Below are positions 25,718-38,408 of a stretch of 64,000 nucleotides of DNA, in pieces. How positions within the stretch are numbered: the first letter of the stretch is position 1; each line of letters begins with the position of its first letter. Source of the stretch: Gongronella butleri (taxonomy: Eukaryota; Mucoromycota; Mucoromycetes; Mucorales; Cunninghamellaceae). The notes under the pieces are model-generated. The model had not been told where the DNA came from. It saw only the letters and a program-made list of their open reading frames with translations, and searched no databases. Both the position numbers and the translations under genes were made by a program. The stretch covers positions 1 through 64,000 of the forward strand of contig JAIWZP010000055.1 in the NCBI GenBank assembly GCA_025201375.1, written 5' to 3'.

Positions 25718-28002
25718 CTAAGCGGCGCGTTGTTCATGGGCAGCCTGGTGGTCGAAATGCTTCTGGAATTGTATGAGCTTGTTGAGCAATCCGTCCATGA
25801 GCTCTGTGCAGGTGGGTTCGCGTGGCGCCGGTGGATTTTGAATGTTTGCGGCGGCGGTGGTGTGGAATGGGTGGTTGTTGGCGTGCGGGTACGGCTTGTC
25901 GTCCATGATGGGTGATGGCGACGACGTGCAAGTTGCAAAGGACGACGAAGAGGACGATGTCAGGCCATCCTCGGTAAGCAATGGTAGTGTCGAGGCGGAG
26001 GACGCGGACGACGACGTGGAGGATGTGGAGAGGGACCTCGGACGCTCCTGGTGGGCCTGGTCGTGTGCTTGTGGTGGCGGCGATATTGTGGAAAGAGGTG
26101 ATTGGTATGTAGGTGGGGCGGCGGAGGAGAGTTCTGGTATGCAAGTCGCCGTGGAGGTGGTGTCATTCGAGGAAACCACATTTCCATTGGCATTGGTAGC
26201 GTTTTGAGCGGCATTGGGAGGGGTGTATGTCTTTTTCAGCTTCTCGACATGGTCCATGAGCATGCGGGCGCGCCTATGCATGTCTGCAATGGACATTTTG
26301 GCGTGTGGGTATTTGATTTTTGCTGCGGCCGCGTCGTTTTGTGAGGGGATGCCATTTTTATCCCAATAACCGTAATCGTGCGGTGCTGATGCGTGTTGCA
26401 ACGTGTCGTCCAGTGAATGCGGCGTCGACGCGCGCGACGGGGCAGCGTCACGTGCCCAAGGATGCGAATGGGGATGATCTTGCTGCTGTTGTGGCTGCAC
26501 TTGCTGAGTCGTTACCACCACATTCGCAGCCGCAGCGGCGGAGTTTGAATTCGCCCCCGCGCCGGCCGCGGCACCGCCCGAACGCGCCTTTTGCGGCTTT
26601 TTGGCCCCGTTTCGCTTTGTGGCGCGTGGTTTGCGTGGGGCTGCCGCGGCTGTTTGCGGCGGCGGAGCCATGGACGCGTCATCGGAGGACGACGACGATG
26701 CTGGCGCGCGTTTTGGTCGCGTTGTGCGCGTTTCGGCGGCTGAATCGTCCATTCCGGCGGTTGCCAACTTTGGCGACGCCAAAAGAACGCCTTCTTGAGC
26801 CATTGGTTCGTCTTCCATGGCTGACTTGCCATTGGCACGCGGTCGCTTGGGTGCAGCGTCTGTCTTGCGCTTCTTGCGCTTCTTGGAGGCGTGGAGGTCG
26901 TCGGTGTCTGATGTTTAAAAATAAAAAAAACAGGATTGAGAATTAAAAAAGAGACGCCACACATTTCAGGGCGAACTTTTTCTCATGGTGAGTGCGTCTT
27001 TGTTTACCTGGTGGGAAGCCTTCGGAACTGTAGTAGCGCTTGGTCCTACCAAAAAAGAAAAAAAAAGGAATTGAACAACCAGTGCCATTGAATTGTACAT
27101 GATGCCATGGCGTCTCTTTTGTTGCATCTTTTTTTTTTTTTTTTACCTTTTGCCTGGGCTTTTGACGAGTTTGTGATTGCTTGGGCGGCACAGCTCACAA
27201 TAGTATTGGTCGGGAATGTCTGTTTCCTCTTGCAAGCCCACACACTTGCAATGCTGCCACACCTCACAGGCGTCACATTGGACCATCAACCCTTCATCGT
27301 CTTGGCTGGTGTCCGATAGATAGGGCGATTCTACAAGAAGATCAAAAGGAAAAAAAAATACCGAGTAATAAAAAAAAAGAGAGAAAAATGAGCATCCTTT
27401 CATTTTTTGTCTTTTTTTTTTTTGGCCAATTGGGCGCCTCGCTTGCCATCCCGAGCGGGCCGCCCGCCCCCCTCTTTTCGCTTCCCTTTTTTATATAGCC
27501 TTCTTTTGTCCTATCAGCCAAATTCACCAGTCATCGCCGCCACGGCCAGTCCTTGCCCCCCACTCTCCCATGGTTTTGTTCTCTCTCACCCTGCTCTCAC
27601 CGTAGGTCCCCATTGCCTCTCAATTCCTTGGATAGAGCGTGCCATGGCGCGCTGCCCTGTTTCTTTTTCGCCTTTTTTTTTTCTCAATTCTGCTCTTTTT
27701 TTTCTTTTCTGCTACTTACTCTCTTTGCCACAGACGCACCGGGTGACGGCATTATTGTCCGAGTTGTCGTCGTCCGAGACGTGGGCGGGCGAAGCGGGTG
27801 CTTGCAGCGGCGGGCTACCAGGCCCGTCGTACGCGATATTCAAGCCAGTGGATATCACCTGTCTTGCCGTTGCCGTTCGTCGTTGGGGTCCTATGCAGAA
27901 AAAAAAAAAAGTGGACGGTGTCAGCTTGCCAGTTGCCTGTCATTCAGCCGTTGCCTCGCCCGGAGGAAGCCTACAAGCACTCTTTTTGTGCCACTTACTC
28001 AT
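25718..28002 (-). CDS. PHD-finger protein, Cti6-like
   Basis: Minus-strand exons are 28002-27999, 27890-27720, 27330-27147, 27045-27008 and 26907-25718 (528 residues). Exon 1 is only four bases (ATGA) followed by a perfect GTAAGT donor. This start is required because the exon-2 frame has no ATG. The PHD finger is split by intron 2: RCVCGKE, then [16 protein letters not shown] and [13 protein letters not shown], giving the C4-H-C3 zinc ligands. It is followed by a basic KKRKKRK nuclear signal and a long low-complexity tail rich in Ala, Gln, Ser and Pro. The finger resembles yeast Cti6, a subunit of the Rpd3L histone deacetylase complex that binds methylated H3K4. The complex assignment is inferred. 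Confidence 0.85.
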
Positions 28003-28548
28003 AGAAAAGGCTCAAAAATGGGAGAATGAGTGAGTGGAGGGGAAAAAGACGAGCGAGCGTCACAAGGAATACAAAAAGTCAAGGGTAAAAGAGAACGAGA
28101 GAGGGAGGCACGGCCAAAAAAAAAGAGGAAGAGTATGGCTCGTTTTCAAGCAAAAACTTGCGCGAAGGCTAAAACACAAGGAAAAAGATTACAACTTTAG
28201 CTGTTTTACAGGATAGAAGAGCAACAGAGGAGGAGAGAGAGACAACGAGAGAGACACAGGGTATCAATAGGGAATGCGTCACAACAAAGAAAAAGAAGAA
28301 CAAAAAAAAAAAAAAGGGGGAGGGGACTGGAGGTGGGAAATCAAAAAGGTGGCTCTTTTTTTTCGCCATCCATTTTTTTGAAGGGGAGCGTCTGGGTTTC
28401 AAATGGTGATTTATTATTGGCTTCTGTGGATTTGGCCCTGGCAACAGCACAAAATGTCTAAATTGATAGAAAGAAAAAAAATACGGAGGGGGGACGGAGG
28501 GATATATAAAATGAACGAGAGTAGGAAAAAAGAGGATTGCGATATGCT
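28003..28548. other. Intergenic region
   Basis: This lies between the PHD gene start and the ABC transporter 3' end. TTTATT at 28410-28415 is a minus-strand AATAAA signal suited to the transporter. Otherwise it is A/G-rich sequence without a gene. Confidence 0.55.
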
Positions 28549-31426
28549 TTATGCCAGGGACAATTCCTTGTTGATGGAGGCAAGACGCGCCTTTAGCGTG
28601 TCTACCTGCTTTAGCTGGTCCTGGAGCGATTGCATCTCCTTGGCCACGGATTGCTGCTGTTGCACAGTGCCGATGGTCTCCCATTCCCATTGGCCATTTT
28701 CACCTGTCAATCGGAGCAGGTACTGGTGATACTTGAAGAGCGCAGGACGATGCGAAATCGTCATCAATGCTGTAGAAAAAAGAAAACAAGAAAAAAAGAG
28801 TGAGTTTGAATCCAATCTGAGCGTCCCAATGGCTCGATGCTTACTGATGCCCATGTCCTTGGCGTGCGAGTACATCAGACCTTCCACGTCGTTGGAGACG
28901 GCGCTTGTGCACTCGTCCAACACGGCATATTTGGGATGATGATAGAACAAACGCGCCATGTTGATCTAATTTAGACAATTTTGAGTGAGCATGAGGGCAC
29001 CAAAAATGTTGGAAACAGACTTACGCGTTGCTTTTCACCACCAGAAAACACATCCTTCCATTCCTTGACGGTCTCCCAGCCGCCTTCACGGCCAGGGATG
29101 TATTCGAGATGCACCACGCGCAGAATCGCCATCAATTCGTCATCGGTGCGACCAGCCTTTTGCATGTCTTGCACAGAGTGAGGGTAGATCACTCTATAAA
29201 AGAAAAAGGAGCGTGTCAGACACGTCGCGTCGTGTTTTTTTTTTTTTTTTGGTTTTTTTTGGTTTTTTTTGGTTTCTTACTGTTCGCGCAAGGAGCCGAG
29301 ACTCAGGTAGGGTCGCTGCGGGATGTAAAAGATATCTTGATCCTTGGGTTTGATCAATTCACCCTCTGCACAATTAAAAAAAAAAGAAGAGGTTAGGGCA
29401 AAATGGCGATTTTTTTTTTTTTTTTTTTACCAAAAGTGGGCCACAGATCGGCGATGACGCGCGCGACCGAGGTTTTTCCGACGCCATTGGGGCCTGTGAT
29501 CATCAGATGCTGTCCGGGCTGGATGTGGATGTTGAGCGGATTGACGAGGACGTCGCCGACCATGTCTTTGCCCGGTGTGGGGATGACGATGGGGACATTG
29601 TTGAATTGGATGCCGTCTTTGGCGTTTGCGGTCTTGATTTTGCCGAGGATATTGGTCAGGGCGAAGCGGCGCTTGTCGGTGGGTCCGTCGTACTCGTCTT
29701 TGCGCAGGGCGTGCAGCACCGAGAGCAAATTGTAGACACGCGACGTGTAACCTGCCAATTCGGCGACTTCCTTGTACGAGTACATGATGCGACCGCCTGC
29801 ATCGGCCAATGCCATCATCAGACGCTTGTTAGTGATGAAGCCGCGCGTGCGCGAGCCCACAATGTCCGATGCCGACGCGCCGGGCGCCACGGCCGCAAGC
29901 GACCCGGCAAGATGCGGGAAAAAGACAGGCACGCTGCACATGATGAGGCCAAACGCGCTCCACGCGTACTTGATCAAAAAGTCCTCAAACATATTGTACG
30001 AGATCCGCAGCTTGTAAATGTGGTTGATGTGCTTGATCAGACGCAAATACGTCTTGTCCAGAATCGAATGCTCCAATTCCGCACCATTGTAGAACGCCAC
30101 CTCCTCTGCATTGGTGATCAGACGCGTGTGTGCATTGCGGAAGTCGCCCTAATTGCCAATGGGAAAATGCAGAGAAAATATAAAATGAGAAAAAAAGGAA
30201 ACAAAAAAAAAAAGATCAACGCCTCTTTGAGCCTTTTCTTACCTCGAGCTTGGCCTCGACGGCGGCCAGCTTGCCAAAGGAGGGCGTGACAGCGCGCAGC
30301 AGGCGTGCCGTGATCATGTAGTTGACAAACAGACCAAAGGTGCCCAGCACGCCAATGGAGCGCGTCAGCTGATAGTTGAAAATGACCATGTCCAGTGTTG
30401 GCTTGGCCAAGTTGGAATACAATGCCGCCGCCGTGTCACAAAACTTGGCAATGTCTGTCGTAAGGAACCTGGAGAAAGGAGAAAAAAAATATTAGATGTG
30501 CCGCCCAATTGGCGTTTTTTTGTTCAATTTGCCCCAGTTTCAGGGGGCAAAAAAAAAAAAAAAATAGAAAGAAAAAACCAGGCATTTGGATTAGAGACTT
30601 ACTGGTCAATGCCTTGGATGCGATTGTCGAGATTGATCGCCTTGTAAAAGGTCTTTGCTTTGTCAAGATACATGTCATGGACATAGCGTGTGAGTCGTGT
30701 GCGGAAGCCGATGGACAGCTTGGATTGGAGGTAGCGGATCTGCCATTTTGCGAAAAAAAAAAAAAAAAAAAAAAAAAAAGGACGCGAAAAAAAGGCAGGT
30801 GAGCCCATCACCCACGTCATTGGCCAGATTCATGCATCATTTGGTCACTTCAAACTTTCACGTGTCAAACTTACCATGCTGTTTGTGTACGTCGCTGGCA
30901 CTGCAATGGCAAACCAATACACCAGACCCGTCAGGAACCGCTTGCCCTCGCCATTCACCTAGAAAAAAAAAAAGGAAAAAAAAAAAAAAGCGAGTGAGCA
31001 AGATGCAAACACGCAGCCAATCCACAAGTTGCTTACCAAATCTCTAACAATTCGGCCGTCGAGGCGGGCCACCACCAGGCTGAGATATGTGCGCAGAATC
31101 AAAAAGATGGAATGAAGCACAAGCAAGCCTGCTTCCTTTGTTTTCCAACTGGGGAATAGGATGGCGCCAATGGAGCGCAATTGACGGCGGAATTCCGGAT
31201 TGACACCGACCTTTTGGTTGTCGACAATGGGAAACAGCTTCTTGTGCTTGTCAAAGACAGCAGGGTTTGTTTCGTTGGACACAGACTTGCTGCGACGCAC
31301 AAACGAAAGAAGCGCAGAAAGTGTCGCAATAGAGATGGCAAGCGAACCATACACTTGCTTTTGTTGGCCAAGCGCCTGCAGCAAATATGCTGACACGCCT
31401 TTGTCTTTGGAGAATACCGCGGGCAT
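28549..31426 (-). CDS. Peroxisomal ABC half-transporter, ABCD (PXA/ALD) family
   Basis: Minus-strand exons are 31426-31037, 30958-30875, 30739-30603, 30468-30243, 30148-29431, 29365-29281, 29193-29025, 28965-28845 and 28769-28549 (716 residues). The membrane half comes first, with the ABCD loop [13 protein letters not shown] and the EAA-like motif [12 protein letters not shown] (about 292-303). The ATPase half has Walker [10 protein letters not shown] (near 499), signature FSGGEKQR (596-603), Walker [10 protein letters not shown] (616-624) and switch His in TISHR (near 650). The C-terminus is a short coiled coil. Such half-transporters dimerise to carry very-long-chain acyl-CoA into peroxisomes for beta-oxidation. 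Length and order match the family. Whether it is the PXA1-type or PXA2-type partner cannot be settled. Confidence 0.95.
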
Positions 31427-32061
31427 AATTTTTAAAACGAGAAAGTAGGGGAAAAAAGGGGGGAAAAGCAAACGAGGGGAAAAAACTAGAGAAGGAAAAG
31501 AATGAAAAAAAAAAAGCGGGGTAGACCTCCGCTTTAAAAAGGTGCATTATAAAGACATCAAGATTTGCCTCGTGAAAGGCATCTCGCTTGCTCCAATTCC
31601 ATTTGTTTGGGTCGCACAGGGTCTCTTTTTTTTTCTTTTTCCGTCCCAAATCAGGCCCTTGTCCACTTGCCCACTTTTTCTTTTCCTTTTCCGTCCGTGG
31701 ATTCACGTCATGGTTTATCCTGCATTGTTGGGCAAGCTGGCCACCCACGTTGTTGGGCGATCAATGGCGGAAAAACAGTACAAGCGCGGATCCACGCGTT
31801 TTCCGGACGCGGACGCGTTGTTGCAATGCCGAACGGGCCAATGAAACGATCCATTCTTCGTTTTCTTCGTTTTCTTCGTTTTTCCGCATCTTTTCCAACA
31901 TTTTTGATCCATGGTGAGGTGCAGCGATGGCCATCATGCGATCTGCCCGATTGTGTGTCAGGGGTCCAAGAAATCTTTTTTAATTATAAAATTGGTGTAC
32001 AAAAAGGGGGAAAAGGGGGGAGGGGGCATAAAAACAACGACGACGCTTGTGCGGGCCAATT
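31427..32061. other. Intergenic region
   Basis: No gene is recognised. A 9-base unit (TTTTCTTCG) is repeated three times at about 31855-31880. The left part is the promoter side of the ABC transporter. Confidence 0.55.
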
Positions 32062-33314
32062 TCATGCACGCATGCTCTGCTTGGCGGCATTCATCGCCAC
32101 CTTGCGGCCAGTCTCAGACTTGCCAATGTGGACCATGGCGTCCTTTTTGGCCTCATTGAACGTGTGGCCCTCGGCCTTGTAGTGTTTGTAGGTGCGCACA
32201 TACAGCCACACCGCAAGCACACCCATCACAATCCAGCAGATGCTTGCCAGCAACGTGAAAACACCGCTGGCAATGTAGCCATCCGTAAACAGCGTAATAA
32301 GCAAAATCAGACCAGCGCCACCACTAAAAAATGAAATAAAAGAAAGAAAAAAAAAGAGTGTCAAATCACCATTTGCTAAGCAGATCCAGAAAAATCTCTT
32401 CCCATTGCCTCTAATTGCCCCCCAATGGTTCTCAATGGCCTCCAATGGCTTCCAATGGAATTCAGTGGTTCTCCATGGCCCCCAATTGCCTCAATACAGC
32501 CACTCATGGTCTGCAATGGTTGATTTCTTACGTGTTGGGAATACCCACGGCCATATAAAAGGTGTAGGCAATGTGGAAGCCATTGAAGATAAAGTAAAAG
32601 ACTAGATAAAGATAAGAAGATGATGAGCGCGTCGCGTTTTTTTCTTTTTTTCTTTTTTTTTTGGTCGTGATTCTTACAGTAATACAAGGAGACTTCCTTC
32701 ATGTAGGCATTGTAGACGGGCCTGTACCAGAGGAAGAAGCTGGCGAGTGTGTGTGTGAACATTTCTGTGAGAGCGACGCCCATGTTTGTGGGAGCACTTG
32801 TGACGGATGGCGGATGTGAGAAGAGGACGATGAGGCAGGCGATGAAATTGAGGACGAGGGTGATTTCAAAGAGCAGCCATTCGCGATAGATCCACCAGAC
32901 GGTAGACCGATGCTGGTCGGGAATCTCTTGGTTGATATCCAGGTACATGATTGGGAAGCAAGGAGGGAAGTTGTTGGGCCCTCCGCCGCCACCGCGCCGC
33001 AGACGCTGTTGCTGCTCGTTCAATTGTCGCTCCCGGTTCGCCAATTCCTCCTCCTTGCGCCGTAACGACTCTTCTCGCTGCTGCAGGTCAACGTCCGCAT
33101 AAGGCTCACCACCTCGGCTGCTGCTCGTCGCTTCAAACGGATGCTGCTCGCGGCTCACTTGATGAAAGCTCGTGTCCGCGTCGCCTTCCACACTGTGCTG
33201 CAGCTCAAATGCGTCGTGCTGCCCGCCACCGCTCTCGTGCGTCTTGCTGTTCAGAGCAGACGCGATCGACGGGTCTTGGAACGGATTATTCGGGTCGTCA
33301 AAGGGGTTCGACAT
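32062..33314 (-). CDS. SCAMP, secretory carrier-associated membrane protein
   Basis: Minus-strand exons are 33314-32678, 32601-32532 and 32323-32062 (322 residues). The architecture is diagnostic: N-terminal NPF motifs (NPFDDPNNPFQDPS) for EH-domain binding, a charged coiled coil (REESLRRKEEELANRERQLNEQ is its core region), then four membrane helices. The first helix is preceded by a conserved amphipathic stretch (IYREWLLFEITLVLNF). SCAMPs act in post-Golgi and endosomal vesicle recycling. Intron 2 carries a degenerate CCAATGG-type repeat. Confidence 0.93.
32404..32520. repeat. Degenerate CCAATGG-type tandem repeat inside SCAMP intron 2
   Basis: About ten imperfect units related to TCCAATGG, or its reverse CCATTG, fill the middle of the intron. 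The intron is otherwise short, with flanking T-rich sequence. Confidence 0.7.
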
Positions 33315-35845
33315 TTTTTGAAAGAAAAAAGGGGACAAAAAAAGAAGAACAAAGAAGAAAAAAAAGGCAAACCTTGGCGGCCCAGCGTCCGTTTAAAATT
33401 CATCTCCCGCTTCCCCTTGAGCCTGTTGCGCCTTCATTTTGAACAAATCAAGGACAAATGAAACCCAAATCCAGCCTAGATTCTCCTCAATTGCAATCTA
33501 TCACGCTTCCACATCCTCTTGGTGACGCGCAGCGCCACGCGCCAAGACCACCAAAAAAAATCATACAAAAAAATGCGATTTTGCGCGAAATTCTTTATTT
33601 TTGTCCTTTTTCATCCCGCTTACCGTGGAAACGGGCCAATGGCCGAAAAGCATAAACGGGTTGCATGAACCAGTGCCCATTTTTATTAGAAAGGGCCCGT
33701 TCTTTAGGATTCGTAACTGCATGAAAACCTACAAATGCTTTCAAAAGAGCTTCAAACCGCCATTTTTTCAAATTCATGCGCAATACAAGGTAATTAAAAA
33801 GCCATTGGCTCTCCTTGTCCTATCACCAGTTTAACCTTCATGCCATTTGGGCATTTTTCCTAGGGGATCCTAGACCAAAGGTGGCCAAAAAGATCAGAAT
33901 CGACCGTCTTGTTGCTTGTTTCTCGACGACAATGCGACCAATCAAAGTGTAGCAAGTATCACGAAAACGCGCAAAACGAGAGAGTAAAAATTTAATTGTC
34001 ATCCGGGACGTTTTTTATTTGGCCTCATCGCGTCGGCTTATAAATTTGCCGCTTGGACCATTATTTTGCATTTTTCAAAAGACAATATAACAGTCGCGCG
34101 CCAACGAAATGTTGCTTGTACTGAAGCCTCGCGTCACGAATCATCTGCAAGAAATCGGGGACAATTTGGACTAGGTTCCGGAGAATGGCACGGAAAACAA
34201 CGAATTTTGTAAAATACCAAACAGAAACTCGCAAACGAAGCACAGTAAAGAACTCGGAATGTGTCCCAATGTGAACCTGCAGTCTAGAAAGAGTGTTGGA
34301 ATGCTTTGTGCAGCACTCCAAGTTCATTGCGGCGCGCTATACGCGAAATCAAAATTTGGTGGGTCTGCGCTCCCAAACAAAAATTGAAAAATCAGGTCTC
34401 CAGAAATCCCTCAAACTTGCACGCAAGAAGTGTCGCATGGCGAAACCAATAAAAGTGCCCAAAAAGAGGGTCATCCATCTGCTGCGTCACGAGCAAGGAG
34501 CGATTTTCGATAAAATTTCAACGGCGAATTGTGTGGGAAAAACGCGTTCATAGAGCCGTGCTGACGCGTCCACCTAACAAGAGACACCTCAGGCGGGTGG
34601 ATTTGACTTCGAACAGGCGCGTGTAACTTGGCGCCTGACGCGGCTTTTCACGCGTTGAAGATTGACTAGCAAGTTGTAACCGTGTCAAAAATACCAAAAA
34701 AATTACTTTTTTTTATAGATCACCAATGGCCACTGATGCAGCGAGCCATGCTCTTTTTGAAGGTGCATGTTTCATCAAGATACAAGCACTTTTCGTCGAG
34801 TTCACCTTGAGACGAAAACAAAGCCCAAAATGCATTTTTCGCCGGAGCCAATCAATGGACCCTAGATTTTTATTGTATTCTTACCGGTGAACGAGCTATG
34901 TTCACCATAGGGTTGAATGGCGTGGCGATCTGAGGTCCTAAGTTTGACCGTTTTCAAATCCTCGATTTTACCTCCAGGAAAAATCGTGATTTTTGACCAT
35001 GGTCAGTACGCGTCTTCCTGTGATCCAAATAAGCCAAGGGAGGCCTCATTTGAACGAGGAAGCTTGGAATAGCTGATCCAAAGGACAAATTTTCTTGAAC
35101 GTGAAGTATTCCACGACAAATAGCCAGAAATCGCTTAAAGACGTATTCTTCACACATTTTCGACAACCAGTTGATCGTTATCCCATTTTTTTCTGCACAG
35201 CACGCAACAGCAAGAGCAGGAGGTGAAATGGCCGGCAGTGAGCCTATGCGCCAACCTGCTCAGACCACACCAAACAGCGCCCCAAATGTCAAAACACGCC
35301 AAATCGAGATTTGTGGGCATCATGGTTACTCCTATCCTTGTCAAATTGTGCACTCGTCGTCCATCATGGTCATCAAAGGTACCACACAAAAGTTGGAGAT
35401 AGCAGGGCCCATCCAAGGAAAAATAAGCTTGAAAATCGAAAATAATCAAAAAGTAACCCCCGTTTTGCTTCCTTCAGGGTGTTTTTCGACCCTTGCTTGG
35501 TCGCGCCTCCTCGAGTGTATGACTCGGAGCATCTTGCCGTGCCGCTTTACTCGTCGCGTGGTGTCATTGGGCCTGGTGTATGCGTCAAAGGGGCGTGGGA
35601 CGAGATGCAAAAGCAGTAAATGCACCGGGCCGGGACCTCCTCCTTTTTTTTTTTTTTTTTGGCTGTCAGGGTCATGCTTGCCACCTCTCCCCATTCAGGT
35701 CGACTGAGAAAAAAAAGGAGTGTTTCAAGCAAGGGAAAGCCAAGATAGGAGAGACAAAAGGTATAAATTGGTGTGCTCGCCGACCCCCCCCCACTTCCCC
35801 ATCCTGACGTTTTTTTTTCTCACTCTTTCTTCAATTCGTTGCATA
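33315..35845. other. Repeat-bearing intergenic region, 2.5 kb
   Basis: No gene is recognised. The interval around 34200-34680 is related in reverse complement to about 51500-51870. The right end is pyrimidine-rich and leads into the ALE1 start. Confidence 0.6.
34200..34680 (+). repeat. Dispersed repeat, copy 1
   Basis: This interval matches the reverse complement of about 51500-51870. Shared blocks include the TGAAAAATCAGGTCTCCAGAAT-like segment at about 34385-34405, matching 51765-51790, and the TAAAATTTCAA region followed by ACGCGTC, matching 51545-51670. Divergence is substantial. Confidence 0.65.
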
Positions 35846-36177
35846 ATGGACGCTTTTTTCGCGCGGCTAGCCACGATGGCCGGCGGCCAAGTGCAAGCCG
35901 ATCATTTGAAGCTTGTGTTTTGCATTGTGAGCGCGTTTCCCGCTGCGGTCGTGCACCGGTGCCTGCCCAATGCATTTATCAAGCACTGGATGACGATCCT
36001 GTTCACGTCGTTTCTCATGCTCAAGGTCCTGAACGCGTCGCGCGGCTTTGCGCACATCATTGGCACAAGCCTTTTTTCCTATATTTTCACAAAATATTAC
36101 CGTGGGTCGCGCGGCCCTTGGATCAATTTCGCCCTCATCATGATCTCGCTTGCGGCGTGGTAAAAAGCGACAAGAAC

Positions 36178-36208
<31 letters not shown>

Positions 36209-37787
36209 ATGCCGTGGTCAGACAACAATGACCCCCTTTTATTGACCGAAAAAGAAGAAAACGGCTCCCCCCTGACGCCTTTTTTTTTTTAGCCATTTGG
36301 AGCGTCAGTTTAGCGGTGTGCAGGGCGACACGAAGCTTGATTATTCTGGGGCGCTGATGGTGGTGATCATGAAGCTGTCAAGCTTTGGATTTAATGTGCG
36401 TGATGGGCGCGTCGATGTGTCGGTGCTGTCGTCGCACCAGGCGCGCATGAAGGTCGACGCATACCCATCATTGTTGGCGTTTTATGGCTGGATTCTGTTT
36501 TTCCCTGGGTTCTTGGTCGGTCCGCCGTGCGAATTCATGGATTACATGCGTCTTGTCACACTGCCTCTACACGAGACAAGCCCTGAGCCCTTGAAATCCG
36601 AGCAGCGCTCGACACGCCTGGTCCCCTGGCGCCCATTGCTGGCCATGCTGGCCAAGGTGACGGTTTTCCTCGTTGGACTCGTGTATATTCACCCCACGTA
36701 CAATTTTGATGCCATGGTCGCTTATCCTTATCTTGGCTACTCGCCACTCAAGAGGTAACAAGAAAAAAAGAAAAAGAAAAAGAAACGCAGGGTGACACAG
36801 GGGAGAAAGCATCGACAGACGCGACGCGCCCCTTGCCTCTCCCCTTGCTCTCGCATTCCTCCTTTTTTCTATCTCCGCGTTTGCCTCTTCCCCCTTTGAC
36901 TTACTTTTTGCGTGTCAGATTCCTGTTCGTTCAAGTGACGGGTGTGCTGACACGGTTCCGATTTTATGTGGTGTGGCTCTTGTCGGAGGGTCCGTGCATG
37001 ATCAGCGGGATCAGCTTCAATGGCTTTGACAAGACGACGAATCGGCCACTGTGGAACCGTGTGACGCCCGTGAGCGTCAGTGTCGAGTGGTCGCCCAATA
37101 TCCAGGTGACGGTCAGCCGCTGGAACATGTTTGCCAATCGCTGGCTCAAGAATTACGTCTTTGTCCGTGTTTTGCCCATTGTCGGCAAGTCAAAGGCCGG
37201 GCTCATTACCTACAGCGTGTCTGCCGTGTGGCACGGGTTCCTGCCTGGTTACTATAGTACGATGCACAAAAAAAAAGACGCGTCCAAAGAGCGATGATTG
37301 ACGCGATTTATTCTTTATTTTTTTTTTATCTCTAGTCTACTTTTTAACCATGGGCTTTCTTCAATTTGTCGGTTTGATGTGGCGCAAGACGGTGCGTCCG
37401 TTGTTCCTGACGGCCGACACCCAAGAGCCGCTGCCCGTGTGGAAGACGGCGTATGACGTGATGTGCATTTTTGTCACCATGTCGTTCACAAACACGCTGA
37501 GCGCGTGTTTCATGCTGCTCAATTGGGACAAGAACATCATTGTCCTCAAGTCGTTTTACTTCTACCCGTATATCATCAGCTTTGGTGGCCTGTTCTTCTG
37601 GGTGCTCTTTAAAAAGCCTCTGATTCGCATGCAAAAGCGCCGTGTCGCCGCCGCCGCCGCTAAAAACGAGAAGATCAAGGACGACGCCGCACAAAAAGTC
37701 ATTGAGACGGATCTCGCTGTCGCGGCGCCTAGCCCGACCAAATCCACAGCTATCCGGCGCAAAAAGATGGTGGAGGCCGCGTCATAA
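35846..37787 (+). CDS. ALE1: MBOAT lysophospholipid acyltransferase, ALE1/LPT1 type
   Basis: Exons are 35846-36159, 36293-36754, 36919-37256 and 37336-37787 (521 residues). It is a multi-spanning ER membrane protein. MBOAT landmarks are DYSGALMVVIMKLSSFGFN, the FPGFLVGPPCEFMDY segment, RFYVVWLLSEG, the NRWLKNYVF motif around the conserved Asn, and VSAVWHGFLPGYY with the catalytic His near residue 364. The Lys-rich C-terminus fits the family. Ale1 re-acylates lysophospholipids in the Lands cycle with broad head-group use. AATAAA lies at 37805-37810. The gene converges on DPM2 with only about 90 bp between stop codons. Confidence 0.95.
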
Positions 37788-37875
37788 AAAAAAAAAGACA
37801 TCATAATAAAACATGCGTTTTTCATTTCAAAAAGGGGGGTATCGGTTGGGGGGAAAAGGGGTGGAAAAGTCAAAT

Positions 37876-38238
37876 TTAGCGACTTTTGACCATGATCGCG
37901 CCCAAAAAGGTGAGGATCACTGTGAGCCAGATAATCATGATGATGACAGGGACGCGGATGGCGTGCTGCCACGCTGGAAAGTAATTGTGCAAGACGTGGC
38001 CCTCGTCAACGAATGGCTACAGAGCGCGGTCAGTGAATGGCGCGTCAATTATCACTTTTCTTTTTCCTCTCTTTACAATGAGCAACACCCATATGGAATA
38101 GTAGACAAACAGCGCATTGAGTGTAAAAAACGCGGCGGTGCCGGCGACTTTGTCTATACCGGTGCCCTTATAGGCAAGAAAGTGTCAGTCGCGTCCGAGG
38201 ACGAGTCTAAAAAGAAAGTAGGGGTGGAGTTTTACCAT
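37876..38238 (-). CDS. DPM2: DPM2, dolichol-phosphate-mannose synthase regulatory subunit
   Basis: Minus-strand exons are 38238-38236 (ATG only), 38166-38077 and 38016-37876 (77 residues). Too fragmented to appear as a long ORF. The N-terminus reads MGTGIDKVAG, close to the known animal pattern, followed by a first membrane helix ending in YYSIWVLLI. The next exon starts PFVDEGHVLHNYF, the conserved inter-helix loop, then a second helix and a short basic tail (KSR). DPM2 stabilises the DPM1-DPM3 complex in the ER membrane and also contributes to GPI biosynthesis in animals. It shares its upstream region with DPM3. Confidence is high from loop conservation and exact splice phasing. Confidence 0.92.
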
Positions 38239-38408
38239 AAGAAAAAAAAAACACGGGTGAAGAAAAAGAGGGCAAAGAATGAGCGACAAGGCGTGGGCAC
38301 CCAATAAAAAGGAGCCGCGATTTTGCCCTTGTCCGTGCTCCAATTCCTCTCTGCTCCTCTTTCTTTCACCTTTTTTTTTTTTTTATTCATACAAAACACA
38401 TACCTGTT
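38239..38408. promoter_or_regulatory. Bidirectional promoter region between DPM2 and DPM3
   Basis: Only 170 bp separate the two divergent ATGs. The tract is purine-rich on the DPM2 side and pyrimidine-rich on the DPM3 side. No TATA box is obvious. Co-regulation is inferred from geometry. Confidence 0.6.
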